Assembly: GCA_037439425.1 (NCBI GenBank)
Contig: JBBIWA010000035.1
Coordinates: 1 to 48,671, forward strand
Source of the DNA: JBBIWA01 sp037439425
GTDB taxonomy: Bacteria; Acidobacteriota; Blastocatellia; RBC074
Direction of reading: 5' to 3'
DNA length: 48,671 bases
The notes under the pieces were generated by a model that saw nothing but the letters and a program-made list of their open reading frames with translations, did no database searches and was not told the origin of the DNA. Both the position numbers and the translations under genes were made by a program. Below, one piece after another: positions 15,356-23,915 of this stretch (position 1 is the first letter of the stretch; each line of letters opens with the position of its first letter).

Positions 15356-16144
15356 GTGAAGCGACTGAGTATCTTTTTTTTGCTTCTATTTGCGCTGTCT
15401 GTAGGAACCCTTGAGGTGATGGCAATGAGCTTATGGGTATCTCCTCAGGAACCGCCACCACCCCTTCCTCCGATAATACCAGCTATCAAGCGCGTTCCTG
15501 GAAACGGTCGCCAGATAACAGTCTCAAATGCAGAACAGGGAGCTCCGGTCGAGGCGTCAGCCACGCTCCGTCTCAGCCAGCGAACATACGGAGACGGGTT
15601 TCTGACGCTCAAAAACGTGAGTGGTCGGTCTATCCTGGCGCTCAGGGGTGTTTGGGAGATCAGTACTAGCGAAGGTGGAGTCATTAAGGATGGTTGGACT
15701 TTCGGGGCGGCTATTCACCTGGTGAATGGTGGCCTGAGACCGGGTGAAGAAGCCAAGCTTCCTGTGGCTGGCCCACCAAACTTTACAGTTGACCCACCTC
15801 ACAAAATCACCAAGCTATCGGTCAAGGTTACTGGTGTGGTGTTTCAAGACCGAACTTATTGGGGGGAAGATGGGTATCTGGTCTATCAGAAGATAGAGCA
15901 AGATAGAAAGAATATGCTGATCGTGGCCGAAAGACTGCGTCAAAGCTGCCAGACTTCTCCTCAAGCAGTGGTCAAGCAACTAAACGATCCTCAGTCTACC
16001 AGAACCTTGGGGACTAAAGCGCTATTTCCCAGCATGAGATATCGGATTATGTTTCGTGACACCCTACTTGACGAGAACAACTCCTTACGCTCAGATGTAA
16101 TTCAGCGACTCGATAGAGTCATTGCTGCTCTCAAAGGTAACTGA
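15356..16144 (+). CDS. Exported protein of unknown function
   Basis: Protein of 262 residues starting at GTG 15356, chosen because of the ten-base Shine-Dalgarno match. The signal peptide is KRLSIFFLLLFALSVGTLEV...A. A Pro-rich stretch follows (EPPPPLPPIIPAIKR, about residues 31-45). The central part (about 65-165) reads as an all-beta domain (LTLKNVSGRSILALRGVW... LSVKVTGVVFQD). The last 80 residues look helical (EQDRKNMLIVAERLRQSC...). No family motif is recognised. The central pattern resembles proteins that interact through Ig-like sandwiches, but this is impression only. It probably shares a transcript with the micro-ORFs upstream, which also look exported. Confidence 0.75.
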   Translation: MKRLSIFFLLLFALSVGTLEVMAMSLWVSPQEPPPPLPPIIPAIKRVPGNGRQITVSNAEQGAPVEASATLRLSQRTYGDGFLTLKNVSGRSILALRGVWEISTSEGGVIKDGWTFGAAIHLVNGGLRPGEEAKLPVAGPPNFTVDPPHKITKLSVKVTGVVFQDRTYWGEDGYLVYQKIEQDRKNMLIVAERLRQSCQTSPQAVVKQLNDPQSTRTLGTKALFPSMRYRIMFRDTLLDENNSLRSDVIQRLDRVIAALKGN

Positions 16145-16368
16145 CGATTTGTGCTAAGAACAACGCGTGCCCGGTATCGCAGCCTCACACAGGGTGGCCT
16201 GGAGACTTGCCCCTTGTCCTCTCTCTTGCCTTCAGTCTCTCAGGCTAAATCAGACAATGACTTTGGGGCAGGAAGTTACACTACCGGGTAGACCGCATTA
16301 TCCGCCAAGTCAGGGTCTCCACCATGCTGCGGCAGTGCAGGTGGTGCCCCTTGTTCAGGTGATTTGAT

Positions 16369-16488
16369 TTAGAAGATCACATCAAAATCCACTCTGAACC
16401 GCCGCTGATTGTTGCCCAAGAAGGTCCCGAACTGCGGATCGGCTGTGTTCGTGTGCACATCCAGCGCCTTGAAGTGGTTAGAAGTCAT
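16369..16488 (-). pseudogene. C-terminal relic of a TonB-dependent/Oar-like outer-membrane receptor
   Basis: A 39-residue minus-strand frame ends in FGTFLGNNQRRFRVDFDVIF and stop, which is what the last strands of carboxypeptidase-regulatory TonB-dependent receptors of acidobacteria typically look like, including the terminal Phe. A stop codon lies shortly upstream in the same frame and nothing receptor-like is seen before it. I therefore read it as the surviving tail of a deleted receptor gene. The neighbouring bases 16145-16368 and 16489-16642 hold no gene. Confidence 0.4.
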
Positions 16489-16642
16489 TTCAAAACCCCT
16501 TCACGGCTTCAGCGACCCTGTTGGGAAGCCCATAAATCCAGGCCTAGGTTAGAGAGGTTTCACTGGTAGCAGGATTTTGAAACAAGTTCTAGATGGATCG
16601 TTCGCCATAACCGCCAGCCCCAGAAGTTCGCGGGTGGCTCAA

Positions 16643-17269
16643 TCATGACTCGTTACTTGATGAATCCTCGGTTCGGTCAAAGAGAGCTTTGCTGGCGGCG
16701 GGTATCAAAATTGCCAGGATCAAGATAATCGCCAGCGACATTCCCCCCCAGGAAACCAGATGATGAAATGGCCCAGCCAAGGATTGAGCCTGCTTACCAA
16801 GCACATAACCAGCTCCAGAATAGGCTGCGGCCCAAGCCAGGCTACTTGCAGCGCTTAAAAACATAAACTTTCCAATCACCATGCGGCCAGCACCAGCGGC
16901 TGGTGGCACCACCGTTGCCAGACCGGGGATGAACTTGGCCATAAGCAGAGATGCCGCACCATACCGGGCAATCAAGCTATGCGCGCGCGCGACACACACG
17001 GTTCGGTTGCGCGATAGCCGGCATATCGTTCTCAACACCAACTGGCCTTTAAATCTTCCCACCCCATACCAGAAACTCTCTCCCAGGGTGGCGGCGGCGG
17101 CGGCCAGCAGTGCAACCAGTGACCATGAGAGGTAGCCGGTTGTGGCCAGCGCGCCAGCGATAAAAAGCAGCAGTGGGGCCGCCATAGGGACGCCCAGAAA
17201 ATCCAGTAATGTGAACAGGAACACAACCCAGTAGCCATGGTGTTCTAAAATTTTGATTGCCTCTTCCAT
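16643..17269 (-). CDS. DedA/VTT-family membrane protein
   Basis: Protein of 208 residues from ATG 17269, preceded by AAGG at -9; an in-frame ATG at 17293 has no such signal. Hydrophobic segments lie at about 12-50, 105-145 and 165-195. Typical family patterns are FLGVPMAAPLLLFIAGALA and the re-entrant-loop region AKFIPGLATVVPPAAGAGRM, with the FIPG motif. DedA/VTT proteins act in the inner membrane as lipid carriers or scramblases (undecaprenyl phosphate or phosphatidylethanolamine in characterised members); the substrate cannot be read from sequence. It stands alone between two long spacers. Confidence 0.88.
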   Translation of the reverse strand: MEEAIKILEHHGYWVVFLFTLLDFLGVPMAAPLLLFIAGALATTGYLSWSLVALLAAAAATLGESFWYGVGRFKGQLVLRTICRLSRNRTVCVARAHSLIARYGAASLLMAKFIPGLATVVPPAAGAGRMVIGKFMFLSAASSLAWAAAYSGAGYVLGKQAQSLAGPFHHLVSWGGMSLAIILILAILIPAASKALFDRTEDSSSNES

Positions 17270-18489
17270 GTTGACCTTGCCTTTTCGGGTCATTGCCGAG
17301 CTACAACCAGTTTCAGCCTTCCATCTCCCTGACGGCCCGCGCGCAGAAACGGGTGATGGCTAATCAGTTGTCCTAACGACAGCTTACTTACTGCCTGACT
17401 ACAATTCAGTTACTGCCATTACAAAAGCAACGATGGGCGAGCGGGTTCGCTGGATTTTCAGTGGCGCAGCTACGGTCAGCCTCAAAGCGTCACTGCGCAC
17501 CCGGTGAAGTTAAGGATGAGGTGCCTCTCGCCAATTTTAGCCCCCTTCCTGTCCGGCTCCTTCTTCACGCCCACGAAAAGTAATCCCGAAAAGGGATTTT
17601 AGCTGTGTGGCTGCCATCACGGATCAATGTTCGAGCAGGGATTAAAGTGTTGGCAATCAACTGAAGACCCAGCTAGGACCGATGAATTGAACTGGAGAGC
17701 CTCGATTCTTCTAACCAGATTGAGAATGGAGAATTGAGCCGGGAGGATGATTTTCACCCCTCACTGCGCTATAGCGGTTTGCGCTTGAACGAGGAGCTTC
17801 TTACTGAGGACTGGCCAAGAACTGCTAGCTGCGGTCAAGGCTGAATCTTTTCAAGCCGGTCGTCAGTTGTTAGGCCTCTGTCGTCTGGGGTGCGCCGCGG
17901 GCGCGGCAAGCAGATCAGTAACCACCTCTTTATCCAACGGAAAGTCGCTATAAGTCCGTCTGGTTCGATTTAGAGAGTTAAGTTCAACGACGATCTACGA
18001 CAGAGCGCGCCTACCGCAGCCAGGGGATTTACGCCAGATTTATTTTGCTGACCAATAATCACGGCCAGCTTCTCCGAGGGGTGAGGAGCGAGTTAGACTC
18101 TCTCCTTGCGATGCGGGGTGAGGAGTTGCTGCTGCTGCCTTGCTTCACCACGCCAGATGCGAAAGGGATACCGCTGTTTGCCTTCTCTGCGTCCCGCTGC
18201 CCTGCTGCTCCTCCCTTCGAGCCCGATGGACCGTTTGAAGTTCGAGGCTGTGGAGAAGAGACTGCACCAGAGGCAACCCGAAGGCTTGGTTTTAACCCGC
18301 TTCGACTCAGCCAAAAATAGTTTTTGACACTCCCCCTACAATCTGTTAAATTCGCCAACCTACCAGGATATCCGTAATTCGCGACGAGAACTCACTGCAA
18401 GCGTGCTCCCCTGGCTGTTTGACGTGTCTGGGTGTGTTCCTGGCGCAGCGGGAAAATCATCATCAGGGAGGTGCTCCGAACGGTATAAG
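17270..18489. other. 1.2-kb spacer with a speA promoter
   Basis: No supported gene. Short frames at 18045-18358 on both strands are Ser/Arg/Pro-rich and show no motif. The only element I can support is the candidate promoter at 18324-18351. The speA frame is open upstream to a GTG at 18403, but that part lacks similarity to the enzyme. Confidence 0.55.
18324..18351 (+). promoter_or_regulatory. Candidate sigma-70 promoter of the arginine decarboxylase gene
   Basis: TTGACA (18324-18329), 16-base spacer, TTAAAT (18346-18351; four of six to TATAAT). Transcription would start near 18358, leaving a leader of about 130 bases before ATG 18490. Confidence 0.4.
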
Positions 18490-20397
18490 ATGAAAGCAGC
18501 GATTGCTGAGGCTGAACAGACCTACGGCATCGAGAACTGGGGTGCCGGTTATTTCGGAATTAACGCGGCAGGCCACTTGGTGGTTCGTCCTTTTGAGAAT
18601 GAGACGCGCGGCGTTGATGTCAAAGCGATAGTTGATGATTTAATTGCGCGGCGCGTCAAGCTCCCGATCCTGCTCCGCTTCCCCCAAATTTTCGCCAATC
18701 AAGTACGCAAGATGAACAACGCTTTCAGCTCGGCGATGAAGGAGTTCAGCTACCAGGGGGAACATCTGGGTGTTTACCCGATGAAGGTCAACCAGCGCCG
18801 CCAGGTGATCGAAGCTTATTTGGAAGAGGCTTCGAGGTACAACTACGGTCTAGAAGTCGGCAGCAAGGCTGAGCTCTACGCTGCCATCGCGCTTGATCAG
18901 ACCGAGTCCTCGTTGCTGGTGTGTAATGGGTTCAAAGATGACAGTTTCATCAGTCTGGCCTTTATCGGCAAGCGGCTGGGCAAGAAGGTGGTCATCGTTG
19001 TCGAAAAGCTCAGCGAGTTGAGCAAGATCATCGAGCAGGCGAAGGCCACTGGCATCTATCCCATGATTGGGATGCGCGTGCGTCTCTACACTAAAGGATC
19101 GGGGCGCTGGGAGAAGTCCGGCGGCGAACAGTCGAAGTTCGGCCTGACGACGACTGAGTTGTTGCAGGCGATCAAGGCGCTGCGCGAAGCCGGCATGCTT
19201 GATCATCTGCGGGTGCTGCACTTCCACATCGGCTCGCAGATCACTCAGATCAAGCGCGTCAAGGCTGGCGTCAAGGAGGCGGCGCGCGTCTATGCCAAGA
19301 TTCGCAAGATGGGAGTGGAGGTAGATCATCTCAACGTTGGGGGCGGCGCAGGTGTGGATTACGATGGGAGCAAAACGAGTTTTGAATCTTCGGCCAACTA
19401 CACGCTCCAGGAATTTGCCAACGACGTAGTCTACACCATCAAGAGCGTGTGTGAAGAAGAGAGGGTGCCTGAACCCAACATTATTACTGAGTCCGGACGC
19501 ATCCTGGCGGCCTATCACGCGATGCTCATCACCAACATCATTGATGAGATCGAGACGGTGCAGGGGATCAAAAACATCACGCTCACCGAGAATGAACCGC
19601 AGGTCATTGTCGAGCTGTACGATCTCTACAAGACCATGAACTCGAAGAACTTCCTCGAATACTATCACGATGCCCTGGCACACAAAGAGGAGCTCTTTAC
19701 ACTCTTCGATTTGGGCTACATCAACCTCGAAGAGCGCGCCAAGGGTGAGATTCTCTTCTGGGAGGTGTGCGACAAAGCGAACCATTTTGCCAAGCAAGCG
19801 CAATATCAATCAGAGGAGTTCGATGATCTGAGGAAACTGCTCTCGGCGAAATACCTGTGTAATTTCTCGGTCTTTCGTTCGGTGCCTGATCACTGGGCGA
19901 TTGATCAGCTCTTTCCCATCGTACCCATTCACCGCTTGAATGAGATGCCGACGGATGGGGCTACGTTGGTGGATATTACCTGTGATTCTGATGGGGTGGT
20001 GGATCGGTTTGTGGATCTGCATGATGTCAAGGAAGTGTTGGAGGTGCACGACATCAGCAATCGCGAGCCTTACTATCTGGCCTTCTTGCTGATCGGAGCT
20101 TATCAGGAAGTGATGGGTAACTTTCACAACCTGTTCGGCATCCCGAATGAGGCCCACGTGATCATCGATGGCGAAGGCAACTATCATATCAGCCGGATTG
20201 TACCGGGCTCGCAATTGGGCGATATGCTCAATTATGCCAGGTATGAGAAGGAATTTCTGCAAGAAGGGTTTCATAGTTTACTCGATCGTCAGATCAGAAA
20301 AGGGGGGCTGACCGAAGAGGAGGCAAGCCGCCTGGCCGAGGAGTACGAGAGCCATTACACAGGTTACACCTACCTCGAGGCTAACGGATATAAATGA
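18490..20397 (+). CDS. speA: Biosynthetic arginine decarboxylase
   Basis: Protein of 635 residues from ATG 18490 (MKAAIAEAEQTYGIENWGAGYF), matching the usual family N-terminus; the frame extends to GTG 18403 without similarity. It is a fold-III PLP enzyme: YPMKVNQRRQVIEAY carries the PLP lysine Lys99, HFHIGSQI and LNVGGGAGVDYDGS bind cofactor phosphate, and LVDITCDSDGVVD supplies the catalytic Cys/Asp from the partner subunit. It converts arginine to agmatine, the first step of the agmatine route to putrescine. A GGGAGG lies 18 bases upstream, rather far. The following gene (20517) encodes a deoxyhypusine-synthase-like enzyme, so the pair probably makes an unusual polyamine. Confidence 0.95.
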   Translation: MKAAIAEAEQTYGIENWGAGYFGINAAGHLVVRPFENETRGVDVKAIVDDLIARRVKLPILLRFPQIFANQVRKMNNAFSSAMKEFSYQGEHLGVYPMKVNQRRQVIEAYLEEASRYNYGLEVGSKAELYAAIALDQTESSLLVCNGFKDDSFISLAFIGKRLGKKVVIVVEKLSELSKIIEQAKATGIYPMIGMRVRLYTKGSGRWEKSGGEQSKFGLTTTELLQAIKALREAGMLDHLRVLHFHIGSQITQIKRVKAGVKEAARVYAKIRKMGVEVDHLNVGGGAGVDYDGSKTSFESSANYTLQEFANDVVYTIKSVCEEERVPEPNIITESGRILAAYHAMLITNIIDEIETVQGIKNITLTENEPQVIVELYDLYKTMNSKNFLEYYHDALAHKEELFTLFDLGYINLEERAKGEILFWEVCDKANHFAKQAQYQSEEFDDLRKLLSAKYLCNFSVFRSVPDHWAIDQLFPIVPIHRLNEMPTDGATLVDITCDSDGVVDRFVDLHDVKEVLEVHDISNREPYYLAFLLIGAYQEVMGNFHNLFGIPNEAHVIIDGEGNYHISRIVPGSQLGDMLNYARYEKEFLQEGFHSLLDRQIRKGGLTEEEASRLAEEYESHYTGYTYLEANGYK

Positions 20398-20401
20398 GAA
20401 T

Positions 20402-20525
20402 CTTGGTCCCTGAGGCTGGATCCTTAGCCCTTGATCCTTTAGTCCGGCGACAACAGCCCCCCGACCAATAACTGACTAGCTATGCTCCAGGACCAATGAC
20501 CAATGACCAATCACCAATGCTCAGA
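20402..20525. repeat. Heptanucleotide tandem tract including GACCAAT units
   Basis: Units in 7-bp phase: CTTGGTC, CCTGAGG, CTGGATC, CTTAGCC, CTTGATC, CTTTAGT (20402-20443), and then from 20463 GACCAAT, AACTGAC, TAGCTAT, GCTCCAG, and GACCAAT three times followed by CACCAAT. The reverse complement of the last group is the TTGGTCA heptamer known to me from cyanobacterial short tandem repeats. The start codon of the next gene lies inside the tract. Confidence 0.8.
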
Positions 20526-21566
20526 AGACTAAAAGGCGCTAAATTTCTTACCAAGCAAACGAACCCGATTCAGATAGATCGTGATCGTAGTGTGCCCGGC
20601 TTGTTGGAGAAGATGGAGCAGATCTCTTTCCAGGGGCGCAACCTCGCCCTGGCCCATCAAATCTGGCTCCAGATGTTACAAGAGAATGCTGTGATCCTGA
20701 TGGGGCTCAGCGGCGGCCTGGTTCCAGCCGGAATGCGTCGTCTGGTTGCCTATCTGCTCAAGAACCGTTACATTGACGTCTTGGTCGTCACCGGATCGAA
20801 TCTCTTTCACGATCTGCACGAAACGCTAGGTCGGTTCCATTATCAGGGGAGTCCGAATCTGGATGGATTTGAGTTGCAGGAACAGCTGGTAGATCGCACT
20901 TACGACACACTAGCTTCGGAAGAGGAGTTCCGCGAGGCCAATGAATGGATCGGCGGCTTTACCGCACAGCTTGATCACACTCATCCTTACTCGACGCGCG
21001 AGTTCTTGCACCTACTAGGCCGCGAACTGAGCGAGATTGCAACTGAAGACGGGATTCTCACCTCGGCTTTCAAATCGCGCGTACCGGTCTATTGCCCGGC
21101 AATCACCGATGGCCCGTTCGGCGTCTCGATTGGGATTAGCCGGATCGAGAAGAAGAATCAATTTCAATTCGATGTGATCCAGGATGTGGTGGAGATAGCG
21201 CAGATTGTCTCTAAGGCGCGCTCAACCGGAGTGATCTATTTTGGGGGCGGCACCCCCAAGAGTTTCATTCAACAAAGCGAGGCTGCAGCCGGGATGTTGC
21301 ATCCTTCGGCACGCGGACACAAGTATGCCATCCAGGTGATCACCGATGTACCCTTTTACGGCGGTTCTTCCGGGGCTGATTTTGACCCGGCGCAAGCGAT
21401 GGGGAAGCTGGCCAAGAATGCTCACGCCGTCACCGTCCGCTGCGACGCGACGATCGCGATGCCAGTGCTGGTGACTGCACTCTCGCAGACAGGTTCAAAA
21501 GCCATTCGCTCGCGCAAACGGATTCAGTTCAGCTTTGCCAGAGAACTGGCCATCACTATGCCTTGA
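20517..21566 (+). CDS. Deoxyhypusine-synthase-like enzyme (probable homospermidine synthase)
   Basis: Protein of 349 residues from ATG 20517. The in-frame ATG at 20496 would add seven residues encoded by the GACCAAT repeat and is less likely. It is an NAD-dependent Rossmann enzyme of the DHS family: GLSGGLVPAGMRRLVAYLL, VVTGSNLFHDLHE, YFGGGTPKSFIQQ and GGSSGADFDPAQAMGKL, where Lys297 aligns with the active-site lysine that accepts the butylamine group. Bacteria have no eIF5A, and characterised bacterial homologues make homospermidine from spermidine or putrescine. Its position 119 bases after arginine decarboxylase supports a polyamine role. The length is normal. Confidence 0.9.
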   Translation: MLRRLKGAKFLTKQTNPIQIDRDRSVPGLLEKMEQISFQGRNLALAHQIWLQMLQENAVILMGLSGGLVPAGMRRLVAYLLKNRYIDVLVVTGSNLFHDLHETLGRFHYQGSPNLDGFELQEQLVDRTYDTLASEEEFREANEWIGGFTAQLDHTHPYSTREFLHLLGRELSEIATEDGILTSAFKSRVPVYCPAITDGPFGVSIGISRIEKKNQFQFDVIQDVVEIAQIVSKARSTGVIYFGGGTPKSFIQQSEAAAGMLHPSARGHKYAIQVITDVPFYGGSSGADFDPAQAMGKLAKNAHAVTVRCDATIAMPVLVTALSQTGSKAIRSRKRIQFSFARELAITMP

Positions 21567-22033
21567 GCAGTCACTTTGGCTGACCATGGCAGCAGGCTGA
21601 CAACAGTGCACGATGCGGAGCCAATTCTGGCAATCTCTGCATTGATCGTCAAACCTAAGGCGATCTCATTTGAGATCTCACCGCCCACCGTGGACAAGAG
21701 ACAGCAACGCCTTGGCCGGCGACTTATCCTTCTTACGGATAGGCCAATCTTCAAATTGGCAAAAGCTCAGTGATTACTGAATGCAACCAAAGAGCGAGCA
21801 CTTCAAGCGATGGGCTTATTACCTCCTAGCGGTCAATCATCAGCCGCCAGTCAAACTCACTCACCTGGACGCGCGATGGAACCCTGTTGTAGTTTAATAC
21901 CGAAGCCTCCCAGCCAGTGCTCTGACAGGCCTCTTAAAAAAGCATCATTCGCCTCCCACTTTCCCCCTCTAACTGACCACTGGCTACGAACCAAGGGTAA
22001 CTCAGGGAACCTGAATGAAACCTGAGTCAGGCT
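21567..22033. other. Spacer between convergent genes
   Basis: 467 bases between the DHS-like gene (+) and the amidohydrolase (-). I see no gene, repeat array or clear terminator hairpin with a T-run. Confidence 0.5.
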
Positions 22034-23227
22034 TCACCGGCAGAGCTCAAGCCCTGCTTCTTTGATCAGGCAGCGACGAAGACGATTCGCAACAGCTGCC
22101 GCCATCACTTTCTCTCGACCATCAAGAGACACCTTTTCGGTCTTGAGCTGAGCAGCAGCAAACAGTGGCCACATGTCCGGATCGCCGATTTGAGGCCGCC
22201 CGCCAATCATCACCAACCTTAACCTGGAACGATCGGTCCTCATCACACTGGCAAAGGGATCGGCCTCGCGCGCCGGAAGGATCACCAGATCAGCCGCAAC
22301 ACCAACACTCAACCGCCCAGCTTGCGGCAGGCGCAAAATCGCAGCCGCATCGACCGTCACTGAACGAAAGATCATGTGGGCGCAAAGCTGTCCGGTCTGC
22401 CAGGCAAACTTCATCTCCTCAAGTAAGTCGCGTTCCCCGCTGAGCCGCGAGTCGGTTCCCAATGCCACGCGCCCTGTGCCAGCCAGTTCACGTACTTCAG
22501 CCGTCGCCTGAAACAAGAAGTAATTTGACGAGGGGCACCAGATGAGTGCGCCACCTCGTCCGATCAACTTCTCTCTATCCTGAGCGCGCAACCCGACACC
22601 GTGCACGATCACTGTGTTCGATCCGAGACAACCCAGTCTTTCCAGTTGCTCCAACTCACGCGCAGCTTCGTCGTCTGTACCTTCAGCCGCGTGAATGATC
22701 CAGGGCCAGTCTTTCGGCGCGCGACGATACTCCCGCGCTACCGCATCGCCATCAATCAGTAATGAATGGCTGTAACGGTAGCGCCGCACGACGCGAACGA
22801 TGAAGTTGCGCCGCAACTCCCGATGCAGCGGATTGTGGTGGCAAACGGTGGTCACGCCACTGAGTAGATTTTTGATCCCGCCCAAGAGCAACCTGTCTGC
22901 CAGTGGCACCGAAATCGGCTCGATCAAAGCGGGATCAGTTTTGAAGCGCGGCTGAAAGTCAGCGATCCACTCACGTGCGTTGACGTACCGCTCGCGCCAT
23001 TTAAGTCGAGGGAAATTGTTATGCTCCAGATGATCGTGTGCATTGATCAGACCGGGAATGATCAGGGCGCCGTCGAGGTTCACAATCAGATCAGATGATT
23101 GGGGTGCAACATTCAGCGCTACAATGCGGTCACGCTCGATTCTCAGCGACGAAGCGATCACACCACCAGGCCCTAACACCTGCGCCTGGGTAAAGGCAAT
23201 TGAGCGTGATTGATTGAAGAACCACAT
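22034..23227 (-). CDS. Amidohydrolase-family metal-dependent hydrolase (ATZ/TRZ/deaminase-like)
   Basis: Protein of 397 residues from ATG 23227 (MWFFNQSRSIAFTQAQVL), with AGGA about nine bases upstream; the frame continues to 23302 but would overlap the preceding gene. Metal ligands of the amidohydrolase superfamily are visible: His64-Asp-His66 in NAHDHLEH, His in IIHAAEGTDDEA, His in VIVHGVGL, and Asp in ALGTDSRLSGERDLLEEM. The N- and C-terminal strands form the usual composite beta sandwich (GVAADLVILP). It is related to cytosine/guanine/chlorohydrolases; the substrate is unknown. It is the last gene of a tight operon with two methyltransferases and a B12-radical SAM enzyme, 20 bases behind the second methyltransferase. 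Confidence 0.88.
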   Translation of the reverse strand: MWFFNQSRSIAFTQAQVLGPGGVIASSLRIERDRIVALNVAPQSSDLIVNLDGALIIPGLINAHDHLEHNNFPRLKWRERYVNAREWIADFQPRFKTDPALIEPISVPLADRLLLGGIKNLLSGVTTVCHHNPLHRELRRNFIVRVVRRYRYSHSLLIDGDAVAREYRRAPKDWPWIIHAAEGTDDEAARELEQLERLGCLGSNTVIVHGVGLRAQDREKLIGRGGALIWCPSSNYFLFQATAEVRELAGTGRVALGTDSRLSGERDLLEEMKFAWQTGQLCAHMIFRSVTVDAAAILRLPQAGRLSVGVAADLVILPAREADPFASVMRTDRSRLRLVMIGGRPQIGDPDMWPLFAAAQLKTEKVSLDGREKVMAAAVANRLRRCLIKEAGLELCR

Positions 23228-23247
23228 CGCTTTGCTTTCCTGCTCAT

Positions 23248-23910
23248 TTATCGCCCCGCTTTGCGCGCGCGGATGACAATGGCTGCCGGGCAGCCGCGCC
23301 ACCGGTGCTCAAAGTTGATGCGTGGTTCGCGCACCTCTTCAATCATCAGTCCAGCAGCGCAGCAGGCGGCATGATGATCGGCGTAAAGATGTGGGTGATA
23401 GCGCGCAGCATACTTGCGCCCATCCGCCGCGCGAAAGGTGCGCTTCCAACCTACCAGCGAACCGAAAGGATGAAAGTCAGAATAGACGACAACCCCGTTC
23501 GGCTTCAGTACCCTTCCCATTTCACTGATGGCTTGATGCAGCTCCGCCACGTGGCCGACGGCCAGGCCGCACACGATCGCTTCAAATGAAGCAGGTGCGA
23601 AAGGCAGAGCGCGCAGGTCGGCCTGCGCCAGATGGGACGAGATGACCTGCGCACGCTTGAGCATCTGCGGCGAAAGATCTACTCCAACTACACGACCGGC
23701 TCCTCGCTCGATGAGTATCGCCAGATAGCGCCCGCTGCCACAAGCCAGATCGAGTGCCGTTTGCCCTACCACCTCCGGCAAGAGTTCCAACATCGCAGCC
23801 TCTTCCAGCTTCATCAGCGCGTTGTGCGCTTGAGGCGGATAGGTTGATGCCCATAAAGCATAGGCTTCCAGCGCATCCAGCTCGATCTCTGGCTCGACTT
23901 TTCTGAACAT
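23248..23910 (-). CDS. Class I SAM-dependent methyltransferase (UbiE/BioC-like)
   Basis: Protein of 220 residues. Motif I is ALDLACGSGRY, followed by VVGVDLSPQMLKRA (acidic residue binding the ribose), then LPFAPASFEAIVCGLAVGHV and the post-motif MGRVLKPNGVVVYSDFHP. The fold is that of methyltransferases acting on small molecules. It starts five bases after the stop of the radical SAM gene without a visible Shine-Dalgarno, so translation probably depends on coupling. The C-terminal third (RYHPHLYADHHAACC) is His/Cys-rich; I cannot say whether that matters. Confidence 0.9.
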   Translation of the reverse strand: MFRKVEPEIELDALEAYALWASTYPPQAHNALMKLEEAAMLELLPEVVGQTALDLACGSGRYLAILIERGAGRVVGVDLSPQMLKRAQVISSHLAQADLRALPFAPASFEAIVCGLAVGHVAELHQAISEMGRVLKPNGVVVYSDFHPFGSLVGWKRTFRAADGRKYAARYHPHLYADHHAACCAAGLMIEEVREPRINFEHRWRGCPAAIVIRARKAGR

Positions 23911-23915
23911 GGCGC

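Noticed and set aside
17294..18402. tRNA or other structured RNA gene in the long spacer
   Set aside because: No acceptor stem/T-loop pattern or other known RNA signature could be assembled on either strand.
18850..19809. 319-codon minus-strand frame inside speA
   Set aside because: Antisense shadow of the arginine decarboxylase gene, whose motifs are all on the plus strand.
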